From: CAMTWJ01 sp964643605 | GTDB lineage: Bacteria > Patescibacteriota > Saccharimonadia > Saccharimonadales > 2-12-FULL-41-12 | DNA length: 24,857 bases | Assembly (NCBI GenBank): GCA_964643605.1 | Contig: CAZXTF010000011.1 | Coordinates: 1 to 24,857 of the forward strand | Direction of reading: 5' to 3' | In this document: one piece after another, positions 1 through 6,042 of the stretch | Layout of the letters: each line of letters starts with the position of its first letter | Position numbering within the stretch: the first letter of the stretch is position 1 | Program-made: the position numbers and the translations under genes | The notes under the pieces: generated by a model | Told to the model about the DNA's origin: nothing | The model's input: the letters and a program-made list of their open reading frames with translations, nothing else | Databases searched by the model: none

Positions 1-60
1 GTGTCGATTCATAATATTCGCTATTTGCAACGAATCTGCGAAGACTATCGGAGTAATTAG

Positions 61-137
61 TGGTGGGCGATACAGGATTCGAACCTGTCACCTCTACAAC
101 GTCAATGTAGCGCTCTAGCCAAATGAGCTAATCGCCC
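61..137 (-). tRNA. tRNA-Val(GAC), CCA encoded
   Basis: Read on the minus strand, a 7-bp acceptor stem (GGGCGAT with ATCGCCC) encloses a D arm (GCTC with GAGC), an anticodon stem CTACA/TGTAG with loop TTGACGT, and a T arm ACAGG-TTCGAAT-CCTGT. The anticodon at positions 34-36 is GAC, which reads valine GUC codons. Discriminator A and the CCA end are encoded (61-64). All arms pair, so the call is firm. A possible promoter is TTGACT (197-202) with TACATT (172-177) on the minus strand, but the 19-bp spacer makes it weak. Bases 1-60 downstream hold nothing I can name. Confidence 0.97.
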
Positions 138-281
138 TCTAACAGATAAAAGGATATCGCAAGACAGGAGTAATGTAAACGATTTAGGGTATCCACAGTC
201 AAGATGTAAATAAAACAATAGTATAGTACTAGCCGTATAATACTAATACTGCTATCATAGCTTGCGTGGGTGGGATTCTGG
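138..281. promoter_or_regulatory. divergent intergenic region between tRNA-Val and thrS leader
   Basis: This AT-rich stretch has no gene. On the plus strand it holds a consensus -10 TATAAT at 236-241, which would start the thrS leader near 248; no good -35 is visible at the matching distance. A second candidate is an extended -10 (TGT then TATACT, 286-294), which would start near 301 and cut off part of the leader fold. The minus strand holds the weak tRNA-Val promoter. Which plus-strand start is used cannot be decided by eye. Confidence 0.4.
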
Positions 282-486
282 GATGTGTTATACTGACACC
301 CGAGTGGTGAAGCGGTCTAACCATCCGCAGAGCTCCGTCGGAAGGTGAAACGTACGATAACGTGTCATCATAAGAGCCCCTATAAGGGGAAGTCCGGTGG
401 AACCGTCCAGAGGAAAACTTCCTCAGGACCCGAGACGCACTGATAAAGAATATATTTGCGAGAATATTCTTTTAGGTGCGTTTTTT
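282..486 (+). promoter_or_regulatory. T-box riboswitch leader of thrS
   Basis: The leader carries the T-box antiterminator. A helix formed by GTC/CGG (392-397) and CCG/GAC (430-436) closes a 7-base bulge TGGAACC (398-404), matching the UGGNACC consensus that pairs with the uncharged tRNA acceptor end. A second helix, GTCC-GAGGAA with TTCCTC-GGAC (405-429), sits above it. A Stem III-like hairpin CCCCT/AGGGG is at 377-389. The 3' strand of the antiterminator (434-436) overlaps the 5' strand of the following terminator (435-481), so the two folds exclude each other. Upstream, AGAG (329-332) and GGTGAAA (344-350) resemble distal Stem I motifs. I could not fix the specifier loop; threonine ACG triplets lie at 350, 354 and 360. 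Known T-boxes let uncharged cognate tRNA permit readthrough, so thrS should rise when Thr-tRNA is scarce. Confidence 0.85.
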
Positions 487-487
487 G
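435..487 (+). terminator. intrinsic terminator of the thrS T-box
   Basis: ACGCAC (435-440) pairs with GTGCGT (476-481), and inside it AAAGAATAT (445-453) pairs with ATATTCTTT (464-472). A run of T follows (481-486). The hairpin lies between the antiterminator and the thrS ribosome binding site, and shares bases 435-436 with the antiterminator. This is the usual arrangement for transcription attenuation. Confidence 0.85.
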
Positions 488-516
488 GTATATTAACTCT
501 AGTGGAAGGTCAACAG

Positions 517-2367
517 ATGAGCACAGATCAGGATAATGTACAGGCGATGAGGCATAGTTTGGCTCATATTATGGCCAGTGCAGTGCAAAAACTGTGGCCA
601 GAGGCTAAGTTTGGTGTTGGTCCAGTGGTAGAAAACGGATTTTATTATGATATTGATCTGGGCGATAAAAAGATAAGTGATGCGGATTTTGGAGTAATTG
701 AGCAAAAGATGCAGCAAATTATTGCTGCAGACCAGGCTTTTGAAAAAACAGAGGTGGGCATAGATGAAGCTGTCGCTTGGGCTAAAGATGCCAAACAGCC
801 GTATAAAGAAGAGCTATTAAACGACCTAAAGCGAGCTGGTACTACTGTAGCGAAAGACCTAGATGTAGATGAGTTAGGCCTGCAGAGCGAAGGTGATAGT
901 AAGGTTTCGCAAGTATCCTTTTATAAAAACGGTGATTTTACAGATTTGTGCCGAGGCCCGCATGTAGGTTCTACCGGTAAAGTTGGAGCTTTTAAGCTCC
1001 TTCGGGTAGCTGGAGCTTATTGGCGGGGTAAAGACAGTAATCCGCAGATGCAACGGCTTTATGGGGTGGCATTTACTACCAAGGAAGAGCTAAAAGTACA
1101 CCTAAATAACCTAGAAGAAGCCAAAAAACGAGATCATAGAAAACTTGGTCAGGAGCTAGGCTTGTTTACTTTTTCTGAACTGGTCGGTCCAGGTTTGCCT
1201 CTGTGGCTCCCAAGAGGTGCATATATGCGGCAGGCGTTGGATAATTTTGTGCAAGAACTCCGAGACCAGTATGAGTATCAGCCGGTAGTGATTCCGCATA
1301 TCACGAAGAAAGACTTGTATGAAAAGAGTGGGCACTGGGCAAAGTTTAGTGAAGAGTTATTTAAAATTCAGAGTCGTGATGGACATGAATTTGCTATGAA
1401 ACCTATGAACTGTCCGCATCACGCCCAAATATATGCTAGCCAGAATCATAGCTACAGAGAGTTGCCTATCCGTTATCGAGAGACAACTATGGTGTATCGA
1501 GACGAGCAGAGTGGCGAGCTTGGGGGGCTTTCTCGGGTTCGATCTATCACGCAAGATGATGCCCATGTTTTTCTGCGGCCTTCACAGATTAAAGAAGAAG
1601 CATACAAGATTTGGGATATTATTGAGCAGTTCTATACGACGCTTGGTATGCCTCTAAGGCTCCGTTTGAGTGTGAGTGATCCAACTGAGCCAGAAAAGTA
1701 CCTAGGCTCACCAGAGGTCTGGCAGAAGGCCGAGGCAGAGCTCGAAGAGCTTATTAAGGAAAAAGTGAACGAAGATTACGAAAAAGGCGTGGGAGAAGCA
1801 GCTTTTTATGGGCCGAAGATTGATTTTATGGCCAAGGATGCTCTAGGGCGTGAACATCAAGTAGCTACTATCCAGCTTGATTTTAACCAGCCAGAAAGTT
1901 TTGACTTGTTTTGTATGAACGAACAAGGAGAACGAGAGCGGATTGTGATGGTTCACTGTGCTATTGCTGGTTCGCTTGAGCGGTCTTTGGCAGTCTTGAT
2001 TGAGCATTATGGAGGCAAATTCCCAATTTGGTTAGCTCCAGAACAGATTCGGGTGGTTACCCTAAACCAAGAGCCTGAAATTGTGGAGCTAGCAGAGCGA
2101 ATCGTAGTAGACGCTAAGCAGATGGGGCTGCGAGCTAGGCTCGATAACGCTAGTGAGTCGGTTGGTAAAAAGATTCGTGAAGCAGAAGTTATGAAAATTC
2201 CCTACACGGTAGTTATTGGTAGCAAAGAAGTACGCAATGGTGTTATTACCCCAAGAATCCGCCAAGATATGGCAGTTATTGCGGCACATCCAGAGCTTAG
2301 TATTGATGAATTTCTAAAGACAGTTGGTCACGAAGTAAAAGCTCGTGTAACCAAAACATCTTTGTAA
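517..2367 (+). CDS. thrS: threonine-tRNA ligase lacking the TGS domain
   Basis: This class II aminoacyl-tRNA synthetase charges tRNA-Thr in the cytoplasm. The start at 517 is chosen because GGAAGG (504-509) lies 7 bases upstream and the frame further 5' runs through the T-box terminator. The 616-residue protein opens directly with the editing domain: H13-x3-H17 and C145 of DLCRGPH are the expected editing residues. The catalytic core has MNCPHH and DDAHVF, with zinc ligands Cys and His, motif 2 around YRETTMVYRDEQSGELGG, and motif 3 GSLER preceded by the third ligand His in VHCAI. A C-terminal anticodon-binding domain follows. The N-terminal TGS domain of the usual ~640-residue enzyme is missing. 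Its TAA shares a base with the next ATG, so translation is probably coupled. Confidence 0.97.
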   Translation: MSTDQDNVQAMRHSLAHIMASAVQKLWPEAKFGVGPVVENGFYYDIDLGDKKISDADFGVIEQKMQQIIAADQAFEKTEVGIDEAVAWAKDAKQPYKEELLNDLKRAGTTVAKDLDVDELGLQSEGDSKVSQVSFYKNGDFTDLCRGPHVGSTGKVGAFKLLRVAGAYWRGKDSNPQMQRLYGVAFTTKEELKVHLNNLEEAKKRDHRKLGQELGLFTFSELVGPGLPLWLPRGAYMRQALDNFVQELRDQYEYQPVVIPHITKKDLYEKSGHWAKFSEELFKIQSRDGHEFAMKPMNCPHHAQIYASQNHSYRELPIRYRETTMVYRDEQSGELGGLSRVRSITQDDAHVFLRPSQIKEEAYKIWDIIEQFYTTLGMPLRLRLSVSDPTEPEKYLGSPEVWQKAEAELEELIKEKVNEDYEKGVGEAAFYGPKIDFMAKDALGREHQVATIQLDFNQPESFDLFCMNEQGERERIVMVHCAIAGSLERSLAVLIEHYGGKFPIWLAPEQIRVVTLNQEPEIVELAERIVVDAKQMGLRARLDNASESVGKKIREAEVMKIPYTVVIGSKEVRNGVITPRIRQDMAVIAAHPELSIDEFLKTVGHEVKARVTKTSL

Positions 2368-2690
2368 TGAGAGAAGTTGATTCGAACTTTGCCGACAGAG
2401 TAAACCATATCGTCTCCCAGATTCCAGAGGGGCAAGTGATGACGTATGGGCAGATTGCTGCTATTTGCGGTAATGCTCGAGCTGCTCGCATCGTGGGTGG
2501 CATCGCACATTTTGGGGATCCTAACTTGCCGTGGCAAAGAGTTGTTAACAAACAAGGTGGCTTGGCTAGGGGCTATCCTGGGGGTATGGAAGGGCACAGG
2601 CAAGTCCTGCTACAGGAGGGGATCAAAGTCTCTGAGGACTTCAAAGTGGATATCGAGGGATTATTATGGCGGCCACACATAGACAACTAG
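2367..2690 (+). CDS. alkyltransferase-like (ATL) DNA-lesion binding protein
   Basis: This 107-residue protein has the DNA-binding fold of O6-methylguanine-DNA methyltransferase but not its active cysteine: the family motif PCHRV reads PWQRVV here (residues 55-60), with Trp56 replacing Cys. That substitution defines ATL proteins (Atl1/YbaZ type), which bind O6-alkylguanine and hand it to nucleotide excision repair rather than demethylating it. The helix-turn-helix region runs over residues 24-45, with conserved arginines in NARAARIVGG (R38, R41). The start overlaps the thrS stop by one base, and its 3' end overlaps miaA by 25 bases, so it is co-translated inside a tRNA-metabolism operon with which it has no obvious functional link. 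Confidence 0.88.
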   Translation: MREVDSNFADRVNHIVSQIPEGQVMTYGQIAAICGNARAARIVGGIAHFGDPNLPWQRVVNKQGGLARGYPGGMEGHRQVLLQEGIKVSEDFKVDIEGLLWRPHIDN

Positions 2691-3538
2691 CTATTGTCGG
2701 TCCAACCGCAAGTGGTAAAACAGGTTTGGCTATTGAGCTAGCAAAGAAGTTAAACGGTGAGATTATTTGTGCTGACTCTCGGACCATATACAGAGGCATG
2801 GATATAGGGACAGCCAAGCCATCTAATGAGGAGCAAGACGGAGTGTCGCATTACCTGTTAGATATTTTAAATCCGGATCAATCATATAGTGCAGCAGAAT
2901 TTAAACACGACTCTCTCAAATTAATTGGACAGATTAAGGCTAAAGATAAGCTGCCCATTGTAGTTGGTGGTACTGGACTATATGTTGCGGGGCTACTTTA
3001 TGACTATGAATTTCTGGCTGGGGCGAATAATGAACTTAGGGCAAAACTTGAGGATAAGGATATAGTTTGGCTCCAAACGGAGCTAAAAGATAAAGACATT
3101 GAAGCATACAAAAGTATTGATTTACAGAATAAACGTCGGGTAATTCGGGCGATTGAAACGGCAGGACTCCTCAAAAAACGTAGCACCAAGCTGGCAGATG
3201 ACTGGGTGCTAATAGGGTTAAATCCTCCAATGGATGAGCTTGAAAAGCGAATCAAGGCTAGAACAAAGCAGATGCTAGATAGTGGCTTGGTTGATGAAGT
3301 TCGGCAGCTCATTGAACAATACGGAAAAGAACTTGAGCCTTTTCAGACGGCAGGATATAGGGAAGTAATCGAATACGTAGAGGGCAAGCAGACATTTGAA
3401 GAGCTAGAGAAGCTGGTTAGTCTACATACTCGCCAGTTGGCAAAGCGTCAGCTAACGTGGTTTAAGAGAAATCAGGATATTGTATGGTTTCAAGATTCGG
3501 AACAAGCTTTGGCTTATATTGATACCCTGAACTGGTAA
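2666..3538 (+). CDS. miaA: tRNA dimethylallyltransferase
   Basis: MiaA adds an isopentenyl group to A37 of tRNAs reading codons that begin with U. The 290-residue protein has the P-loop GPTASGKT (residues 12-19), the DSRTIYRGMDIGTAKP block that follows it, VVGGTGLYV, and the C-terminal KRQLTWFKRN typical of the family. The variable insert domain is present but short, giving a length slightly below the usual ~300. The ATG at 2666 lies within the upstream gene, 5 bases after GAGGGA (2655-2660). No clear terminator follows before the next promoter at 3585. Confidence 0.96.
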   Translation: MAATHRQLAIVGPTASGKTGLAIELAKKLNGEIICADSRTIYRGMDIGTAKPSNEEQDGVSHYLLDILNPDQSYSAAEFKHDSLKLIGQIKAKDKLPIVVGGTGLYVAGLLYDYEFLAGANNELRAKLEDKDIVWLQTELKDKDIEAYKSIDLQNKRRVIRAIETAGLLKKRSTKLADDWVLIGLNPPMDELEKRIKARTKQMLDSGLVDEVRQLIEQYGKELEPFQTAGYREVIEYVEGKQTFEELEKLVSLHTRQLAKRQLTWFKRNQDIVWFQDSEQALAYIDTLNW

Positions 3539-3551
3539 TGTGTTCTTTTTA

Positions 3552-3596
3552 AAAACTTATAGATCAAAACTTATAAAAATTTGATACAATGGGTAT
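3552..3596 (+). promoter_or_regulatory. promoter with direct repeats, leaderless start of the winged-helix gene
   Basis: A -10 box TACAAT (3585-3590) lies only six bases before the ATG at 3597, so the predicted transcript starts at or near the A of the start codon. Two identical 10-base copies of AAAACTTATA (3552-3561 and 3566-3575) cover the place where the -35 would be. Repeats in that position are typical operators, and the gene product is a DNA-binding protein, so self-regulation is an inference. Confidence 0.55.
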
Positions 3597-4208
3597 ATGA
3601 TTGAGCAGTTATTTGGGTCAAAGACTCGTGTTAAGTTGTTGCAGCTTTTTTACAGCAATCCAAACCGGTCTTTTTACGTACGAGAGATTACCCGCAAGAT
3701 AGATGAGCAGATTAACTCTGTTCGTAGAGAGCTTTCGAATCTTTTGAGCATTGGGATTATCTCTTCAGAGACAACCAATAACAAGTTGTATTACGAAGTT
3801 AATCAAACGTACGAGTTCTATAAGCCGCTTGCAGCAATTTTTGGTGCAGCTGCAATTTCTGCCGCAAGTTCCGACGAAGAAACGGACAACCTAAAGGCGC
3901 TCGGGCGAGTAGATCTTGCACTATTTACGGGTAAACTAACTCGAGATGAGCGGAGCGGGGCAGACTTTTTGGTAGTGGGAGATATTAACCAGACACAGCT
4001 TACTAAATATGTCGAAGGTCTAGAGAAGAAGGAGGGTAAAGAGCTGGCATACGTGGTTATGACTCCAAAAGAGTTTGGGTATCGTATGAAGATGAATGAC
4101 CGCTTTATAACAAATGTTTTGGAATCAAAAAAGCAGGTGTTGGTTGATAAAAATGGAGTGTTAGCACCAAAATCAACAAAGAATAAAGAAACAGAAAACG
4201 AAGAATAG
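3597..4208 (+). CDS. winged-helix regulator with degenerate nucleotidyltransferase-like C-terminus
   Basis: The first ~70 residues form a winged helix: RVKLLQLFYSNPNRSFYVRE followed by a recognition helix region (INSVRRELSNLLSIGII) and a wing ending LYYEVN. After an Ala-rich linker, residues ~100-185 (GRVDLALFTG, ADFLVVGDIN, AYVVMTPKEFGYRMKMNDRF) resemble the minimal nucleotidyltransferase fold found attached to winged helices in many bacteria and archaea, but I see no clear catalytic acidic pair. The acidic/lysine-rich tail (residues ~190-203) looks disordered. It is probably a transcription regulator; target unknown. The next gene follows after 10 bases, so the two form one unit. Confidence 0.7.
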   Translation: MIEQLFGSKTRVKLLQLFYSNPNRSFYVREITRKIDEQINSVRRELSNLLSIGIISSETTNNKLYYEVNQTYEFYKPLAAIFGAAAISAASSDEETDNLKALGRVDLALFTGKLTRDERSGADFLVVGDINQTQLTKYVEGLEKKEGKELAYVVMTPKEFGYRMKMNDRFITNVLESKKQVLVDKNGVLAPKSTKNKETENEE

Positions 4209-4218
4209 GAGTGTCCTT

Positions 4219-4842
4219 ATGGAACTAGAATATTTTGGTGGTAATTGTGTGAGGATAAGCACAAAACATGGTAATTTTATTACCGATGATAATTTAACAG
4301 AGCTTGGGCTAAAATCTATTGCCAAGCCTGGAGACGTAAAACTGTTTACCACTCCTCAGCCGGAAGAGAAGTGGGATGGGCATATTTTTGATGCGCCAGG
4401 AGAATATGAAGTCTCGAATGTCTCCATTCAGGGTACAGCTGCACAGGGATTTTCTGATGAAGCTAATACATACAATAATGTAATATATCGATTGGTAATT
4501 GATGATACCAGAATCGCAGTAGTAGGCAGTGTGAACTCTGACTTAACAGATGACGAGCTCGAGGCTATCGGTACGGTTGATATCTTATGTATCCCTATTG
4601 GCGGTGGGGGTATTACTCCCGATGGCATAAATGCTTTGAAGATTATCAAGAAGATTGAACCAAAGCTAGTAGTGCCAACATACTATGCCGAAAAAGGGGT
4701 TACGTATGAGGCGGGGTTGCTTGATCTGGACGCTTCCCTAAAAGAACTCTCTATGGAGCCAGTTGAAACAGTTGATAAACTCAAGTTAAAAGGTCGTGAT
4801 TTTACCGACACAACTCAATTGATAGTTATAAAAAGACAATAA
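4219..4842 (+). CDS. metallo-beta-lactamase-fold protein without metal ligands
   Basis: This 207-residue protein has the strand pattern of UlaG-like metallo-beta-lactamase-fold proteins: MELEYFGGNCVRIST at the start, APGEYEV, then VDILCIPIGGGGITPDGINA and PKLVVPTYY near the end. The metal-binding residues are gone. There is no HxHxDH, the region where it belongs reads LFTTPQPEEKW, and the closing His of the family's PxHY motif is Tyr. Hydrolase activity is therefore unlikely; a structural, binding or regulatory role is more plausible. It has a good Shine-Dalgarno AGGAG (4207-4211), overlapping the stop of the upstream winged-helix gene. Confidence 0.65.
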   Translation: MELEYFGGNCVRISTKHGNFITDDNLTELGLKSIAKPGDVKLFTTPQPEEKWDGHIFDAPGEYEVSNVSIQGTAAQGFSDEANTYNNVIYRLVIDDTRIAVVGSVNSDLTDDELEAIGTVDILCIPIGGGGITPDGINALKIIKKIEPKLVVPTYYAEKGVTYEAGLLDLDASLKELSMEPVETVDKLKLKGRDFTDTTQLIVIKRQ

Positions 4843-4869
4843 AAAAGCTCCGTGTTCTTCGGAGCTTTT
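4843..4869. terminator. bidirectional intrinsic terminator
   Basis: AAAAGCTCCG (4843-4852) pairs with CGGAGCTTTT (4860-4869) around a 7-base loop. The flanking A and T runs make it work in both directions, ending the plus-strand operon and the convergent rpmB. Confidence 0.9.
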
Positions 4870-4890
4870 ATCTCGCAATTGTAGGATAAA

Positions 4891-5082
4891 TTAGCTAATT
4901 AAGCCCTTTTTCTTTAGGGTTCGGATACCTGCTGCACTGACCTTTAGCTTAACTTTCTTGCCGTCGACAATAACAGTTTTGGTTTGTAGGTTTGGTTTCC
5001 ATACTTTTTTGGTACGTCGCAAAGAGAAGCTCACGTTGTGTCCGTGTTGTTTGCCCTTACCAGTTACATCACATTTTTGCAT
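4891..5082 (-). CDS. rpmB: 50S ribosomal protein L28
   Basis: This 63-residue basic protein matches bL28: MQKCDVTGKG at the start, HGHNVSFSLRRTKKVWKPNL in the middle and VSAAGIRTLKKKG at the end. It is a structural component of the large subunit. It has no Shine-Dalgarno, since the bases before the ATG on its strand read CTCCTGTAATT. Its -10 box ends 14 bases before the start, so the predicted leader is about 8 bases. It is transcribed alone and ends at the shared terminator. Confidence 0.96.
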   Translation of the reverse strand: MQKCDVTGKGKQHGHNVSFSLRRTKKVWKPNLQTKTVIVDGKKVKLKVSAAGIRTLKKKGLIS

Positions 5083-5096
5083 AATTACAGGAGATA

Positions 5097-5125
5097 ATTG
5101 TATCTGTTTTACCTCTGAAAGTCAA
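5097..5125 (-). promoter_or_regulatory. rpmB promoter
   Basis: On the minus strand, -35 TTGACT (5120-5125) and -10 TACAAT (5097-5102) are separated by exactly 17 bases. The predicted start is near 5090, leaving about 8 bases before the ATG. It is divergent from the protease gene, whose -10 (TATACT, 5140-5145) lies just to the right, so the two promoters are packed back to back. Confidence 0.8.
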
Positions 5126-5153
5126 GAGTCTTTTAATGATATACTAATTGAAT

Positions 5154-5780
5154 ATGTTTCCTGATGTTAGTTTATTTATGCTGGCGTGTGTGTTGGTGTC
5201 GATAGTAATATCGATGACTTTGCACGAAGCAATGCATGCGTTTACTGGACTATGGCTTGGGGATGATACTGCCCATCGAGAGGGTCGAATTACCTTAAAC
5301 CCACTCAAGCACATTGATCCTTTTACTACGGTGCTTCTACCGATTATCCTTATTGTTGCTGGTCTACCACCGTTTTTTGCGGCGAAGCCAGTACCATTTA
5401 ATCCCAACAGAGTGAGATACGAAGAGTTTGGAGCAGCTTTAGTTGGAATCTCTGGTCCGCTTACAAATATCCTCTTGGCCTTCGCAGGTGCGGGCGTACT
5501 ACATCTGTTTCAAGGCAATCTAGGCGTGGAAGGGATTACCTTTGTGTCGATATTTATCATGATCAACGTGGCCTTTTTCGTGTTTAACATGATTCCATTC
5601 CCTCCACTCGATGGATCACGCTTGTTATATGCTTTTGCTCCAGATGGACTAAGACGAGGCATGGAGCGTATCGAGAGTCTTGGCTTTAGCGCAATTGTAT
5701 TGTTTATGGTTATTTTCTTTGCGTTTCTAGCTCCAACGGTCATTAATATCAACAGATCAATACTCAATTTTCTTCTTTAA
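5154..5780 (+). CDS. site-2 protease family (M50) membrane metalloprotease
   Basis: This intramembrane zinc protease has HEAMH (HExxH; His24, Glu25, His28 from the ATG) in its first membrane segment and the second signature NMIPFPPLDGSRLL, whose Asp is the third metal ligand. Several further hydrophobic segments follow, including one near the C-terminus. Members of this compact type cleave membrane-embedded substrates, often in stress signalling; the substrate here is unknown. The ATG at 5154 is preferred over the TTG at 5148: no Shine-Dalgarno exists for either, and a -10 TATACT (5140-5145) ends eight bases before the ATG, which suggests a nearly leaderless mRNA. Confidence 0.88.
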   Translation: MFPDVSLFMLACVLVSIVISMTLHEAMHAFTGLWLGDDTAHREGRITLNPLKHIDPFTTVLLPIILIVAGLPPFFAAKPVPFNPNRVRYEEFGAALVGISGPLTNILLAFAGAGVLHLFQGNLGVEGITFVSIFIMINVAFFVFNMIPFPPLDGSRLLYAFAPDGLRRGMERIESLGFSAIVLFMVIFFAFLAPTVININRSILNFLL

Positions 5781-5784
5781 CCGG

Positions 5785-5938
5785 TATAATATAACGTACT
5801 GTAGTTTGGAGTCGGCGTTAGATTTTTCCAATACTAATCGATTAGGGAAGTTAATATTTGTTTGGACCGTGGTCTAAACGTGCAACTACCCACCTGGTTT
5901 ACCGGGGTTAATCGAGTCGGTTTCCTAAACTACAGTTC
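5785..5938 (+). ncRNA. structured RNA, possibly 6S-like, joined to tRNA-Pro
   Basis: A consensus -10 TATAAT (5785-5790) precedes a rod-shaped RNA. CTGTAGTTT (5799-5807) pairs perfectly with AAACTACAG (5927-5935), extended by GGA/TCC. Inside lie a large 5' unpaired region (5811-5838), helix CGATTA/TAATCG (5839-5844/5909-5914), a 3' side bulge that can form a small hairpin (5892-5908), helix GGGaAGTT/AACTaCCC (5845-5852/5884-5891), and an apical hairpin GTTTGGACC/GGTCTAAAC (5860-5879). A closing stem, a large central bubble and a long apical arm is the plan of 6S RNA, which mimics an open promoter and binds RNA polymerase. About 137 nt is short for 6S and I see no diagnostic sequence, so the family is unproven. 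It ends four bases before tRNA-Pro. Confidence 0.6.
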
Positions 5939-5939
5939 T

Positions 5940-6016
5940 CGGGGTGTAGCTTAGTTGGCTAAAGCGTACGGCTGGGGGTCGTAAGATCGGAGGTTCAAGT
6001 CCTCTCACCCCGACCA
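5940..6016 (+). tRNA. tRNA-Pro(GGG), CCA encoded
   Basis: The acceptor stem CGGGGTG/CACCCCG has the C1-G72 pair typical of bacterial tRNA-Pro. The D arm is GCTT/AAGC, the anticodon arm TACGG-CTGGGGG-TCGTA gives anticodon GGG, and the T arm is GGAGG-TTCAAGT-CCTCT. Discriminator A and CCA (6014-6016) are encoded. No separate promoter is visible: it probably shares the TATAAT at 5785 with the structured RNA just upstream, so RNase P cleavage at 5940 would create that RNA's 3' end. Confidence 0.96.
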
Positions 6017-6042
6017 TTTTTGTGTGGTACTATTGGTAGAAG

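Noticed and set aside
302..328. A tRNA-like D arm (GAGTGGTGAAGCGGTCTAA) suggesting a class II tRNA or tmRNA
   Set aside because: No acceptor stem, anticodon arm, T arm or CCA can be completed around it; the T-box reading explains the region better.
397..516. A longer thrS start at 397
   Set aside because: The extra 40 residues would be translated from the T-box antiterminator and terminator, resemble no ThrRS domain, and lack a ribosome site; the ATG at 517 has GGAAGG seven bases upstream.
5799..5935. The structured RNA as the 4.5S signal recognition particle RNA
   Set aside because: The SRP core with its GGAA tetraloop and conserved internal loops is absent; the apical hairpin has a different loop.
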